Positions 1 through 6,012 of a DNA stretch of 8,109 nt are shown here, piece by piece (the first letter of the stretch is position 1; each line of letters starts with the position of its first letter). This stretch comes from Candidatus Latescibacterota bacterium (lineage in GTDB: Bacteria; Latescibacterota; MVCY01), in the NCBI GenBank assembly GCA_030629295.1, contig DAOVPH010000071.1, positions 1-8,109 of the forward strand, in the 5' to 3' direction. The notes under the pieces are model-generated. The model searched no databases. It saw only the letters and a program-made list of their open reading frames with translations, and was not told the DNA's origin. Made by a program: the position numbers and the translations under genes.

Positions 1-2
1 AC

Positions 3-50
3 GGTCCCAAATCCTGCTGCTGGGGTATCTTTGGAGCTTTTTGGGAGTAG
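3..50 (+). other. Possible 3' end of an upstream small gene (candidate peptide precursor tail)
   Basis: The window opens inside whatever precedes the radical SAM gene. Frame 3 reads GPKSCCWGIFGAFWE and stops at TAG 48-50. Frame 1 stays open to 70-72 and frame 2 to 65-67, so the coding frame cannot be fixed from so few bases. The frame-3 tail is rich in Cys, Gly and aromatic residues, as expected of a modified peptide core, and it ends just before a hairpin and a radical SAM maturase-like gene. That arrangement is common for precursor peptides. This is inference: the start of the frame lies outside the window. Confidence 0.2.
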
Positions 51-91
51 ATTGCACTTTTTATTAGGTTAGTGTTTTCTTCGATGGATTT

Positions 92-135
92 AAGAAGCGG
101 AAAGGGCCATCTCTCAGCATTTCCGCTTCTTCTTT
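92..135 (+). terminator. Strong hairpin with U-rich tail upstream of the radical SAM gene
   Basis: AAGAAGCGGAAA (92-103) and TTTCCGCTTCTT (120-131) are perfect 12-bp inverted repeats around a 16-base loop, followed by a pyrimidine-rich CTTTAATTT stretch. The structure resembles an intrinsic terminator or leaky attenuator placed between an upstream gene and the radical SAM gene. The U tract is interrupted, so termination may be partial. A role in mRNA stability or processing is the alternative. Confidence 0.5.
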
Positions 136-155
136 AATTTCAACAACCTATCAAA

Positions 156-1478
156 ATGAAACTCTCGAGATTCACAGTTTCTGTTCCCCACTATCCTACC
201 CCTAAGGAGACTCTGTTCTTCAATGCCCTAACCCAATCCTTAGTGGTGGTTGAAGAAGGTCTGCAGAAAGTCCTTGAAAGGCTTCCTTTGGCAGAAGATA
301 TCGACCAAAAGACCTCTGAATATCTGAGAGCCCTGGAAGAATGTGGCACTGTGGTGGGCGATGAGGTCGACGAGGACAAGGTTCTGCGACACTGGTTCGA
401 TCAGCTTAAGTACGATACCAGCACCCTTGAAGTGGTTGTTCTAACCACTTACGACTGTAATTTCCGCTGCTCTTACTGCGTGGAAGAAGGGGTTAAGGGG
501 AAGATTTATATGACCCCAGAGGTTTGTCGCCAAACTGTTGAATGGCTGGAGGGCAGACTGGAGGAGATGAACCCCAAAAGACTGAGGGTGAACTTTTACG
601 GCGGCGAACCCTTGCTCAATACTCCGGCTATTAAAACTATTAGCAAGCACTTGAGTACGATCACCGAGAATAGAGGGATCGTCTTCGAGTCCTCCATTAT
701 CACCAACGGTGCCCTCCTCAAGAGGGAACTGGTTAAGGAGCTGGTGGGGTACGGTCTCAAGGGGGTGAAGGTGACCTTAGACGGGGACAGGGAGGCCCAC
801 AACCGGAAAAGACCCTTTAGGGGCGGTCGTGGGTCTTTCGATATTATCCTGCGAAATATCTGTGAGGTGGCAGATACAGTCAAGGTCAACATCGGCGGAA
901 ACTTTGACCAAGAAAATATAGAAAGCATCCCCAGGCTGTTAGATCATCTCAAAGACCAGCATTTGGAAGAAAAGCTTGGAATTGTTGAATTTAAACCGAT
1001 TATGGGCAGATTAGATGACCTAAGGTCTCCCGGCGGACAGAATCGCCTTTGCCAATCATTCTCTGAAGGGGGTCTGGCCGAAGAATACCTCTGGCTGAAG
1101 AAAGAGACTGTGAAGAAAGGCTTCAATACCCCTACCGGGCTGGGGATCAGTCTGTGCAATCTGACGGGCAATAACTATTCAGCGGTCATCGATCCTGAGG
1201 GCAAGATTTACAAGTGTCCGGCCCTGGTGGGATACGATGAGTTTGTAGTAGGCGATATCTCCCAGGATGAGCTCAACTATCGCCACACCGAGTTTATGAC
1301 TATGGATGTCTGGGAGAAGTGCCAGGATTGCCCCTATGTCCCTATTTGCGCCGGCGGGTGCCGGTTCTTGGCCTACCTGCAGACCGGAAGGTTCGACGAG
1401 ATCGCCTGTGAGAAACGATTCTTCGAACAGGTGGGAGCTGAACTGTTAAAGCTCGACTACGAGAAGGAAAGCGAATAG
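156..1478 (+). CDS. Radical SAM/SPASM protein, probable peptide-modifying maturase
   Basis: A 440-residue cytosolic iron-sulfur enzyme. The radical SAM cluster motif is C101-x3-C105-x2-C108 (CNFRCSYC), followed by the GGEP motif at 149-152 and an LDGDREAHNRKRP stretch near 208-220 typical of sulfatase-maturase-like enzymes. The C-terminal SPASM domain is complete: C334, G349-x4-C354, then C389-x2-C392-x5-C398-x3-C402 and C418, which are ligands for two auxiliary 4Fe-4S clusters. The first 90 or so residues precede the barrel and could hold a winged-helix, PqqD-like peptide-recognition domain, but this is inference. The family makes radical modifications on ribosomal peptides or proteins (sactipeptide, PqqE, geopeptide-maturase and anSME-like enzymes). 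The exact subgroup and substrate are not determined. The start is the first ATG after an in-frame stop at 135-137, with no clear Shine-Dalgarno. The response regulator follows after 19 bases, so co-transcription is likely. Confidence 0.88.
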   Translation: MKLSRFTVSVPHYPTPKETLFFNALTQSLVVVEEGLQKVLERLPLAEDIDQKTSEYLRALEECGTVVGDEVDEDKVLRHWFDQLKYDTSTLEVVVLTTYDCNFRCSYCVEEGVKGKIYMTPEVCRQTVEWLEGRLEEMNPKRLRVNFYGGEPLLNTPAIKTISKHLSTITENRGIVFESSIITNGALLKRELVKELVGYGLKGVKVTLDGDREAHNRKRPFRGGRGSFDIILRNICEVADTVKVNIGGNFDQENIESIPRLLDHLKDQHLEEKLGIVEFKPIMGRLDDLRSPGGQNRLCQSFSEGGLAEEYLWLKKETVKKGFNTPTGLGISLCNLTGNNYSAVIDPEGKIYKCPALVGYDEFVVGDISQDELNYRHTEFMTMDVWEKCQDCPYVPICAGGCRFLAYLQTGRFDEIACEKRFFEQVGAELLKLDYEKESE

Positions 1479-1497
1479 AGGGGGGAGAGGGGATGAT

Positions 1498-2886
1498 ATG
1501 AACTTAAAGAACACAAATATCTTGGTGGTGGACGATGAGAGGGATGCGGCTCTATTCATTGCTAAGGCCTTAAAAAGGAGGGGCGCCAGTGTGGAGACAG
1601 CGTTTTCGGGTACGGAGGCTCTGGGGAAGCTGGAGCAAAACCAGCCCGACATCTGCTTCATCGACATGCGGATGCCCGATATGGATGGATTAGAGCTCCT
1701 TAAGAGACTGAAAGGGAGGTATCCTTCTACCGAGGTGGTTGTATTCACTGCTTATGCCAGCATCGACACAGCAGTAGAGGCTATGCGCAGAGGTGCCTTT
1801 GATTATATCTCCAAACCTGTGGAACCCGACGAGCTTTTCTCCTGCTTGGAAAAGATTCAGACTATCCAAAAATTGAATCGCGAGAACCGACTGCTTAGCC
1901 AGCAACTAAACGAGCAGCGCGGCTATATGAAGATAGTCGGCGAACATCCCTCTATAAGGGAGGCGAAGCAGATCACGAGAACCGTTGCCCCAACTAACTC
2001 TACTGTTCTGATCTTGGGAGAAAGTGGAACAGGAAAAGAACTGGCAGCATATGCTCTCCACTACCAGAGTCTGCGGAAGGACAGACCCTTTGTTAAAGTG
2101 AGCTGTGGGGTACTTTCGGACGAACTTTTGGGAAGTGAACTATTCGGCCACGAGAAAGGGGCATTCACCGGAGCAATCCAGCGGCACAGGGGGAGATTCG
2201 AATTGGCCGACGGCGGCACTCTCTTCTTAGATGAGATCGGTGATGCCAGCCCCGCCATCCAGAAGAAACTCCTCAGGGTGATCGATAAACAGGAGTTCGA
2301 GCGGGTGGGGGGAACCCAGACTATCAGATGCGATGTAAGACTGATCTTCGTCACCAATAAGGATTTAGAAGAAGAGGTGAGAAAGGGCACCTTCCGGGAG
2401 GACCTTTACTTCAGGTTGAAGGTTGTTCCTATCAAATTGCCCCCCTTGAGGGAGAAAAGCTCCGACATCCCTCTTCTGGTCAACCATTTTATCGAAAAGT
2501 ACAGCCGGGAGACCAACAAAAAGGTGACAGGTATCTCTGATGAAGCCTTGGATCTTCTCTGCAGCTATTCCTGGCCGGGAAATGTACGGGAGTTGGAGAA
2601 TACTATAGAACGGGCGATAGTTATGATAAAAGGCCAGATCATTGACATCCCGGATCTGCCGGACGATATCGTCCTGGATTTGAACTTGCAGGTTGTCAAC
2701 CAACAGTTCTCGCTGGTGAAGGCCAAGGAAAACTTCGAAAAAAGGTATATAGAGAATGCCCTCAGAAAAGACCGGGGGAACGTCAGCAAGGTGGCTCAGA
2801 GGATTGGACTGGCCCGGAAGAACCTCTATCAGAAGCTCGTCAAATACGGAATCGAACTGGAGCAGTATAAAAAACAGGAAATATGA
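1498..2886 (+). CDS. NtrC-family sigma-54-dependent response regulator
   Basis: A 462-residue three-domain activator. Receiver (about 6-120): acidic pair D12/D13, phosphoacceptor D56 in FIDMRMPD, T84 and K106 all present. AAA+ domain (about 145-380): Walker A GESGTGKE at 174-181, sigma-54-contacting GAFTGA at 221-226, Walker B TLFLDE at 241-246, the FREDLYFRL region at 299-307, and WPGNVREL at 359-366. The C-terminal Fis-type helix-turn-helix is at about 427-453 (GNVSKVAQRIGLARKNLYQKL). Every residue needed for ATP-driven open-complex formation with sigma-54 RNA polymerase is intact. The ATG at 1498 is preceded by a purine-rich GGGGGGAGAGGGG site. An ATG at 1493 is in another frame and stops at once. 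It follows the radical SAM gene by 19 bases and precedes a histidine kinase, its probable partner. Its target promoters are unknown; the -24/-12 site at 5502-5517 is one candidate. Confidence 0.95.
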   Translation: MNLKNTNILVVDDERDAALFIAKALKRRGASVETAFSGTEALGKLEQNQPDICFIDMRMPDMDGLELLKRLKGRYPSTEVVVFTAYASIDTAVEAMRRGAFDYISKPVEPDELFSCLEKIQTIQKLNRENRLLSQQLNEQRGYMKIVGEHPSIREAKQITRTVAPTNSTVLILGESGTGKELAAYALHYQSLRKDRPFVKVSCGVLSDELLGSELFGHEKGAFTGAIQRHRGRFELADGGTLFLDEIGDASPAIQKKLLRVIDKQEFERVGGTQTIRCDVRLIFVTNKDLEEEVRKGTFREDLYFRLKVVPIKLPPLREKSSDIPLLVNHFIEKYSRETNKKVTGISDEALDLLCSYSWPGNVRELENTIERAIVMIKGQIIDIPDLPDDIVLDLNLQVVNQQFSLVKAKENFEKRYIENALRKDRGNVSKVAQRIGLARKNLYQKLVKYGIELEQYKKQEI

Positions 2887-2954
2887 GAGCGCAAAACAAA
2901 TTAAGCACTGATTTAGATAGATTTAAACAGGCTTTATATTAGTCCAATTTTTTT

Positions 2955-3038
2955 ACCACAAAGGACACGAAGTTCACGAAGTTTTAAAGAACTAAACGTT
3001 TTATTCCATCTCTTCGTGTCCTTCGTGAACTTCGTGGT
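2955..3038. repeat. Inverted repeat made of CTTCGTGxx 9-mers
   Basis: The right arm (3012-3038) is three tandem 9-mers, CTTCGTGTC CTTCGTGAA CTTCGTGGT. The left arm (2955-2981) is the inverted counterpart, ACCACAAAG GACACGAAG TTCACGAAG. Aligned end to end over 27 bases, 22 pair, with a 30-base loop between. A T-rich stretch precedes it (2948-2954) and another follows (3038-3051). The same motif family is familiar from intergenic repeats in many environmental bacterial genomes and is often wrongly translated as HEVHEGHE-type proteins. It may fold in RNA as a terminator for the upstream response regulator, and it reaches into the longest open frame of the next gene. Confidence 0.75.
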
Positions 3039-3096
3039 TTATTATTTTTTTAGGGCTAGCAGCGGCATAAGAAGAGTGATAAATCGATACCTCAGG

Positions 3097-5289
3097 ATGC
3101 TCAACAGAAAGAGCAAGCACAGCAGGGAGGCTAAAGAGCGGGTTCTCGATTTCCCATCTCCCATTTCCAATCCCATTTTCCATTTCCTAAAAGGTCTTAC
3201 CCACTCTCTCTTCGGTAAGCTTCTGTTAGTTACGGTCTTGGGGATCCTGGTCCCGCTTTTGGGGTTGGGTATATTTTTAACCAGAACCGGGGAGGAAGCA
3301 GTTAAAGCCACTGTGCTCCAGAATCACCGACAGATTGCCCGAGGGGCAGCCGGAAAGATCGAGGCCTTCCTCCGAGAACCACTGAGTGTTCTGGAGACCA
3401 CTGCAGAGATGATGGTCAGTTTGGGGGGCAGCACCTGGCAGAGACAGGCTGCCTTAGTGGCTCTGTCCCTGGAACGGCCGATATTCAAAGAAATCTCTCT
3501 GGTGGATACAGCCGGGAAAGAGATCCTGACCAGTGATCCGGCCCAATCCCTCAGGGATCGCTCTGAAGACCGGGCCTTTATTGAGGGGATGAAAGCGAAG
3601 GCCTACCTTTCCGGGATGTATCTGCTCAAAGGGAGACTACCGACTATGACCATATCCGTCCCGGTGAAGGATGTTGGGACAATTCAGGGTGTCTTGATCG
3701 CCCAGCTTGACACCAGGGGCATCTGGGCCCTGGTCGATGGGATAAAGATTGGCAAGACGGGTAATGTCTCCGTATTCTCCCGTAGAGGACTCTGGGTGGC
3801 CCATCCGGACAAAGGCGAGATGGTCAAGGAAAAGGCCCAACAGGCTAAATCCATACGAAAGATCATACCGAAAAGACTTGAAATCAGGGAACCCGTCGCC
3901 AAGCAGATCAATGGTAATATCTGTGCCGCCGCCCCGGTTCCAGGGTCAGATTGGGTGGTGCTGACTGTACAGAGCAAACAGGAGGCGTTGGATATGGCCC
4001 GGAAGATGAAGGATCAGCACAGGCTCTTCTTGTTCCTGGGATTTATCCTGTCAATTTTGATTGGCTGGGGCACAGCCTACTCTGTTTCCAGGCCGATTAA
4101 GACACTATCCAATGCCACTAAGAGAATATCCCAGGGAGAGTCCCATGAATCGCTCCCGGTAGGCAGGCAGGATGAGATCGGTGAGCTAACCCTCTCGTTC
4201 AACCGTATGGTAGGTTCGTTAGAACAGACCTTATCCCGGCTTAGGGCCACCAGAGACTTCAGTGATAAGATTGTTGAAAACATCCCGGCTGGGCTGCTTG
4301 TCCTGGACAAGGAGATGAAGGTTCAGCGGACAAATCAGGCCATGGTGATGATTATAGGAGCTAAACGCGCTGAAGATCTGATTGGCAGGGCCATCACTGA
4401 GATTTTGGGTTCGCAAAAGAAGCTGGTGACTTTAATCGGGAAAGGTCTGAAGGGGCAGCTATTTCGGGCCCGGGAGAGGAGAGTGAAGACTTTAGACGGC
4501 CGGGAGATAGAGGCGGTTGTCACCGGGGCGCCCTTTTTCGGCCCGGGCGGCGAGATTGAAAGCATTCTACTTTTGGTCCAGGATGTTACTGAGCAAAGGA
4601 AGCTGGAGCACGAACTGGTGCAGTCCGAGAAGCTGGCCAGTGTGGGACTGATGTCAGCGGGGATCTCCCATGAACTTAAAAATCCCTTGAACAGCATTCG
4701 CTGGGCTATCTCTGAGATCGAAGAGAACCTGAAAGAGAAAAACCTTGAGGGGATCGAGCAGTGTACCAGGAGTATTAACACTGCCATTAAACGTTGCAGT
4801 ACGTTAATCAACAATCTGCTGGACTTCACTCGCCCATCGCCGAAGAGAAAAGAGAAGGTTGATATAAACGCCCTGCTGGACAGCGTACTGTCGCTCTCGG
4901 AAGAACAGATCCATGAGAACAAGATTGAGGTCAAGCGAAACTATAGGTCAATTCCAAAGGTAGAGGTCAATTTGGATCTAATGAAGCAGGTGTTTCTAAA
5001 TCTGGTGACAAACGCCATCCAGGCGATGCCGGAGGGAGGGGTTCTGGATCTTGCCACTGGACAGGATCGGCCGGACAGGCTCTGGGCCAGGATCTCTGAC
5101 ACCGGCCAGGGCATTCCCGAAAAGGATTTAGGGAACATCTTCACCCCCTTCTTCAGGCTCAAGGAGGGAGGCACTGGTCTGGGCTTATGGGTGGTTTATT
5201 CCAGCATCCAGAGATATGGAGGGGATATCCGGGTGGAGAGCAAGGAAGGGGAGGGTTCGACCTTCATGGTGGAGCTACCGGTCGGTTGA
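3097..5289 (+). CDS. Membrane Cache-HAMP-PAS sensor histidine kinase
   Basis: From the ATG at 3097 the protein has 730 residues. In order: a cytoplasmic leader, TM1 (about 39-62), a periplasmic double-Cache-like sensor (about 67-298), TM2 (about 309-329), HAMP (about 330-383, starting SRPIKTL), PAS (about 384-498, ending VQDVTEQRKLE), HisKA with phospho-accepting H525 in SHELKNPLNS, and HATPase_c with N-box N639 (NLVTNAIQAM), DTGQGIP from D668, F-box IFTPFF and G-box GGTGLGL (691-697). All catalytic elements are present, so it should autophosphorylate in response to an extracytoplasmic ligand, most likely passing phosphate to the NtrC-type regulator just upstream. The start is uncertain. The frame is open to GTG 3016, but that extension is encoded by repeat DNA. 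GTG 3076 is another option. None has a good Shine-Dalgarno. Leader residues 19-30 are also encoded by a low-complexity repeat, so the true N-terminus may differ. Confidence 0.9.
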   Translation: MLNRKSKHSREAKERVLDFPSPISNPIFHFLKGLTHSLFGKLLLVTVLGILVPLLGLGIFLTRTGEEAVKATVLQNHRQIARGAAGKIEAFLREPLSVLETTAEMMVSLGGSTWQRQAALVALSLERPIFKEISLVDTAGKEILTSDPAQSLRDRSEDRAFIEGMKAKAYLSGMYLLKGRLPTMTISVPVKDVGTIQGVLIAQLDTRGIWALVDGIKIGKTGNVSVFSRRGLWVAHPDKGEMVKEKAQQAKSIRKIIPKRLEIREPVAKQINGNICAAAPVPGSDWVVLTVQSKQEALDMARKMKDQHRLFLFLGFILSILIGWGTAYSVSRPIKTLSNATKRISQGESHESLPVGRQDEIGELTLSFNRMVGSLEQTLSRLRATRDFSDKIVENIPAGLLVLDKEMKVQRTNQAMVMIIGAKRAEDLIGRAITEILGSQKKLVTLIGKGLKGQLFRARERRVKTLDGREIEAVVTGAPFFGPGGEIESILLLVQDVTEQRKLEHELVQSEKLASVGLMSAGISHELKNPLNSIRWAISEIEENLKEKNLEGIEQCTRSINTAIKRCSTLINNLLDFTRPSPKRKEKVDINALLDSVLSLSEEQIHENKIEVKRNYRSIPKVEVNLDLMKQVFLNLVTNAIQAMPEGGVLDLATGQDRPDRLWARISDTGQGIPEKDLGNIFTPFFRLKEGGTGLGLWVVYSSIQRYGGDIRVESKEGEGSTFMVELPVG
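3151..3187. repeat. Low-complexity TCCCATT-like heptad repeat inside the kinase 5' end
   Basis: About five degenerate copies of a seven-base unit (TCCCATC, TCCCATT, TCCAATC, CCATTTT, CCATTTC) lie in tandem. In the kinase frame they encode F-P-S-P-I-S-N-P-I-F-H-F, just before the first membrane segment. Such short-unit pyrimidine runs are normally intergenic. Their place here suggests that repeat DNA was captured into, or replaced, the original 5' end of the gene. Confidence 0.5.
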
Positions 5290-5302
5290 AGGGATAATAT
5301 TG

Positions 5303-5320
5303 TGTAACCTTATAGTTACA
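5303..5320. promoter_or_regulatory. Palindrome TGTAAC-N6-GTTACA, possible operator
   Basis: A perfect 6-bp inverted repeat with a 6-base spacer, starting 14 bases after the kinase stop codon. Its size suits a dimeric regulator such as a Fis-type helix-turn-helix protein. It lies about 215 bases upstream of the predicted start of the sigma-54 transcript. It could equally be a weak RNA hairpin. Confidence 0.25.
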
Positions 5321-5366
5321 TTAGCTAAGAAAAGGTATTATTGCCACTTAGACGAAACAGGCGGAT

Positions 5367-5390
5367 TTTATGTGACTTGACGGTCATAAA
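5367..5390. promoter_or_regulatory. Palindrome TTTATG-N12-CATAAA, candidate enhancer site
   Basis: Six-base inverted arms flank 12 bases that contain TGAC and GGTC half-motifs. The centre is about 150 bases upstream of the predicted sigma-54 transcription start, a usual distance for NtrC-type activator binding. A CRP/FNR-type site is an alternative reading, because TGTGA occurs in the left half. Assignment is tentative. Confidence 0.25.
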
Positions 5391-5461
5391 TCAGGCGAGT
5401 GAAAGCGGGCTATAGCTGCGCTGTATTGTATACCAAATTCAATTCCATAGGACTATAATTT

Positions 5462-5496
5462 ACTGCCATTTGGGGGATTTACAGGCAGTTTTTTTT
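5462..5496 (+). terminator. Intrinsic terminator downstream of the Cache kinase
   Basis: ACTGCC (5462-5467) and GGCAGT (5484-5489) form a 6-bp stem around a 16-base loop, followed directly by a run of eight T (5489-5496). It probably ends the kinase transcript about 200 bases after the stop codon and separates it from the promoter that begins six bases later. Confidence 0.55.
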
Positions 5497-5501
5497 ATAT
5501 C

Positions 5502-5517
5502 TGGTATGGAAGTTGCA
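5502..5517 (+). promoter_or_regulatory. Sigma-54 (-24/-12) promoter
   Basis: TGGTATGGAAGTTGCA has the exact GG-N10-GC spacing of sigma-54 promoters. The -24 GG is at 5503-5504 and the -12 GC at 5515-5516, inside a full TTGCA. Against the consensus TGGCACG-N4-TTGCA only two of twelve fixed positions differ, both C to T. The predicted transcription start is the A at about 5528. The neighbouring NtrC-type activator and the upstream palindromes fit this assignment. Confidence 0.5.
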
Positions 5518-5527
5518 ATTTTAATTT

Positions 5528-5721
5528 AGTTAATTATAATGGCACAACCTATTAATGTTGAAGATCACCAGTCAGCAATAGAATAGGTGCAATAAACAAA
5601 AATTCTGGAACACTGACAAGGCAGTGTCGAAATCAGCATTAGTATCAGTTTATGTGGAAATTCTATCCCTATTGGGATAACTTCTCCGTGTCGCAGGTGC
5701 TGAGGCTAAGGCACGGTTTTT
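5528..5721 (+). ncRNA. Predicted sigma-54-driven small RNA of about 195 nt
   Basis: The stretch between the -24/-12 promoter and the next terminator-like structure has no credible reading frame but contains compact hairpins. ACACTG-acaagg-CAGTGT lies at 5610-5627, and TATCCC-tatt-GGGATA at 5664-5679 is a perfect 6-bp stem on a tetraloop. A GC-rich stem with a T run closes it at 5686-5721. Promoter, structured body and terminator together suggest a regulatory RNA, comparable in logic to Qrr RNAs controlled by the NtrC-family regulator LuxO. No similarity to a known RNA family is recognised. A long 5' leader of the gene at 6013 is the main alternative. Confidence 0.33.
5686..5721 (+). terminator. 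Terminator-like hairpin with T run
   Basis: CCGTGTC (5686-5692) pairs with GGCACGG (5710-5716), seven pairs including one G-U, around a 17-base loop. TTTTT (5717-5721) and a further GCTCTTT follow. The structure would end a transcript started at the -24/-12 site. Confidence 0.4.
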
Positions 5722-5743
5722 GCTCTTTATGTTAATTGATTGA

Positions 5744-5942
5744 TTCGTAAAAAGTAGCAAAACTGTCATTCTGAACCCTTCGCTTCTTGTCATTCTGAGC
5801 ACTTCACTATCGTTCAGCACAGGCTCCGCGAAGAATCTCATTCCGCTCAGGGCAAGCTCCGTGAAGAATCTGATTTGTTGCTGAGTTGCAGTAACTTATG
5901 AGATGCTTCGACAAGCTCAGACAAAAAGGGACTTTTTACGAA
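5744..5942. mobile_element. MITE-like repeat element with 12-bp terminal inverted repeats
   Basis: TTCGTAAAAAGT (5744-5755) and ACTTTTTACGAA (5931-5942) are perfect terminal inverted repeats around a non-coding 199-bp unit. Inside are two direct copies of TGTCATTCTGA (5764-5774, 5788-5798), two copies of GCTCCG[C/T]GAAGAATCT (ending 5838 and 5871), and GCTTCGACAAGCTCAGACA near the right end. These words belong to the widespread CATTCTGA/GAAGAATCT repeat type seen between genes in many environmental bacteria. TTAATTGA occurs on both sides (5732-5739, 5953-5960) and may be a target duplication, although it does not abut the inverted repeats. No transposase is encoded, so mobility would need help in trans. 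Confidence 0.6.
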
Positions 5943-6012
5943 AGAAACAATCTTAATTGAATCGCGAAATCCTCAAGACCGTTCAAAAAGGGGCAGAAAA
6001 GAAGGGCTAAAA

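Larger units (their letters stand above)
5290..6012. other. 723-base intergenic region rich in regulatory structures and repeats
   Basis: No convincing protein gene is present. From left to right it holds two small palindromes (5303-5320 and 5367-5390), an intrinsic terminator (5462-5496), a -24/-12 promoter match (5502-5517), two small hairpins, a terminator-like structure (5686-5721), a repeat element of about 200 bp (5744-5942) and the ribosome binding site of the next gene. The first half is A+T-rich compared with the flanking genes. A 15-codon frame at 5539-5586 has no ribosome binding site and is not called. Confidence 0.7.

Noticed and set aside
21..56. -24/-12 promoter candidates upstream of the radical SAM gene
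   Set aside because: TGGGAGTAGATTGCA has a spacer one base too short, and the GG(24-25)-N10-GC(36-37) match lacks the rest of the consensus.
2955..3038. CRISPR array
   Set aside because: The 9-bp units are contiguous with no spacers and are arranged as an inverted repeat.
3001..3183. 60-codon minus-strand frame containing NHEVHEGHEE
   Set aside because: This is the familiar mistranslation of the CTTCGTG repeat and the heptad repeat.
4335..4934. 199-codon open frame on the minus strand
   Set aside because: It lies wholly opposite the histidine kinase, whose domains are intact, and has no recognisable motif. It is a shadow of the codon pattern.
5539..5586. 15-codon frame MAQPINVEDHQSAIE after the -24/-12 promoter
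   Set aside because: No ribosome binding site, very short, and no recognisable family. It may be chance within the predicted RNA.
5650..5841. 63-codon minus-strand frame with an RFFAEPVLNDSEVLRMT-type sequence
   Set aside because: The peptide is a translation of the CATTCTGA/GAAGAATCT repeat element, not a gene.
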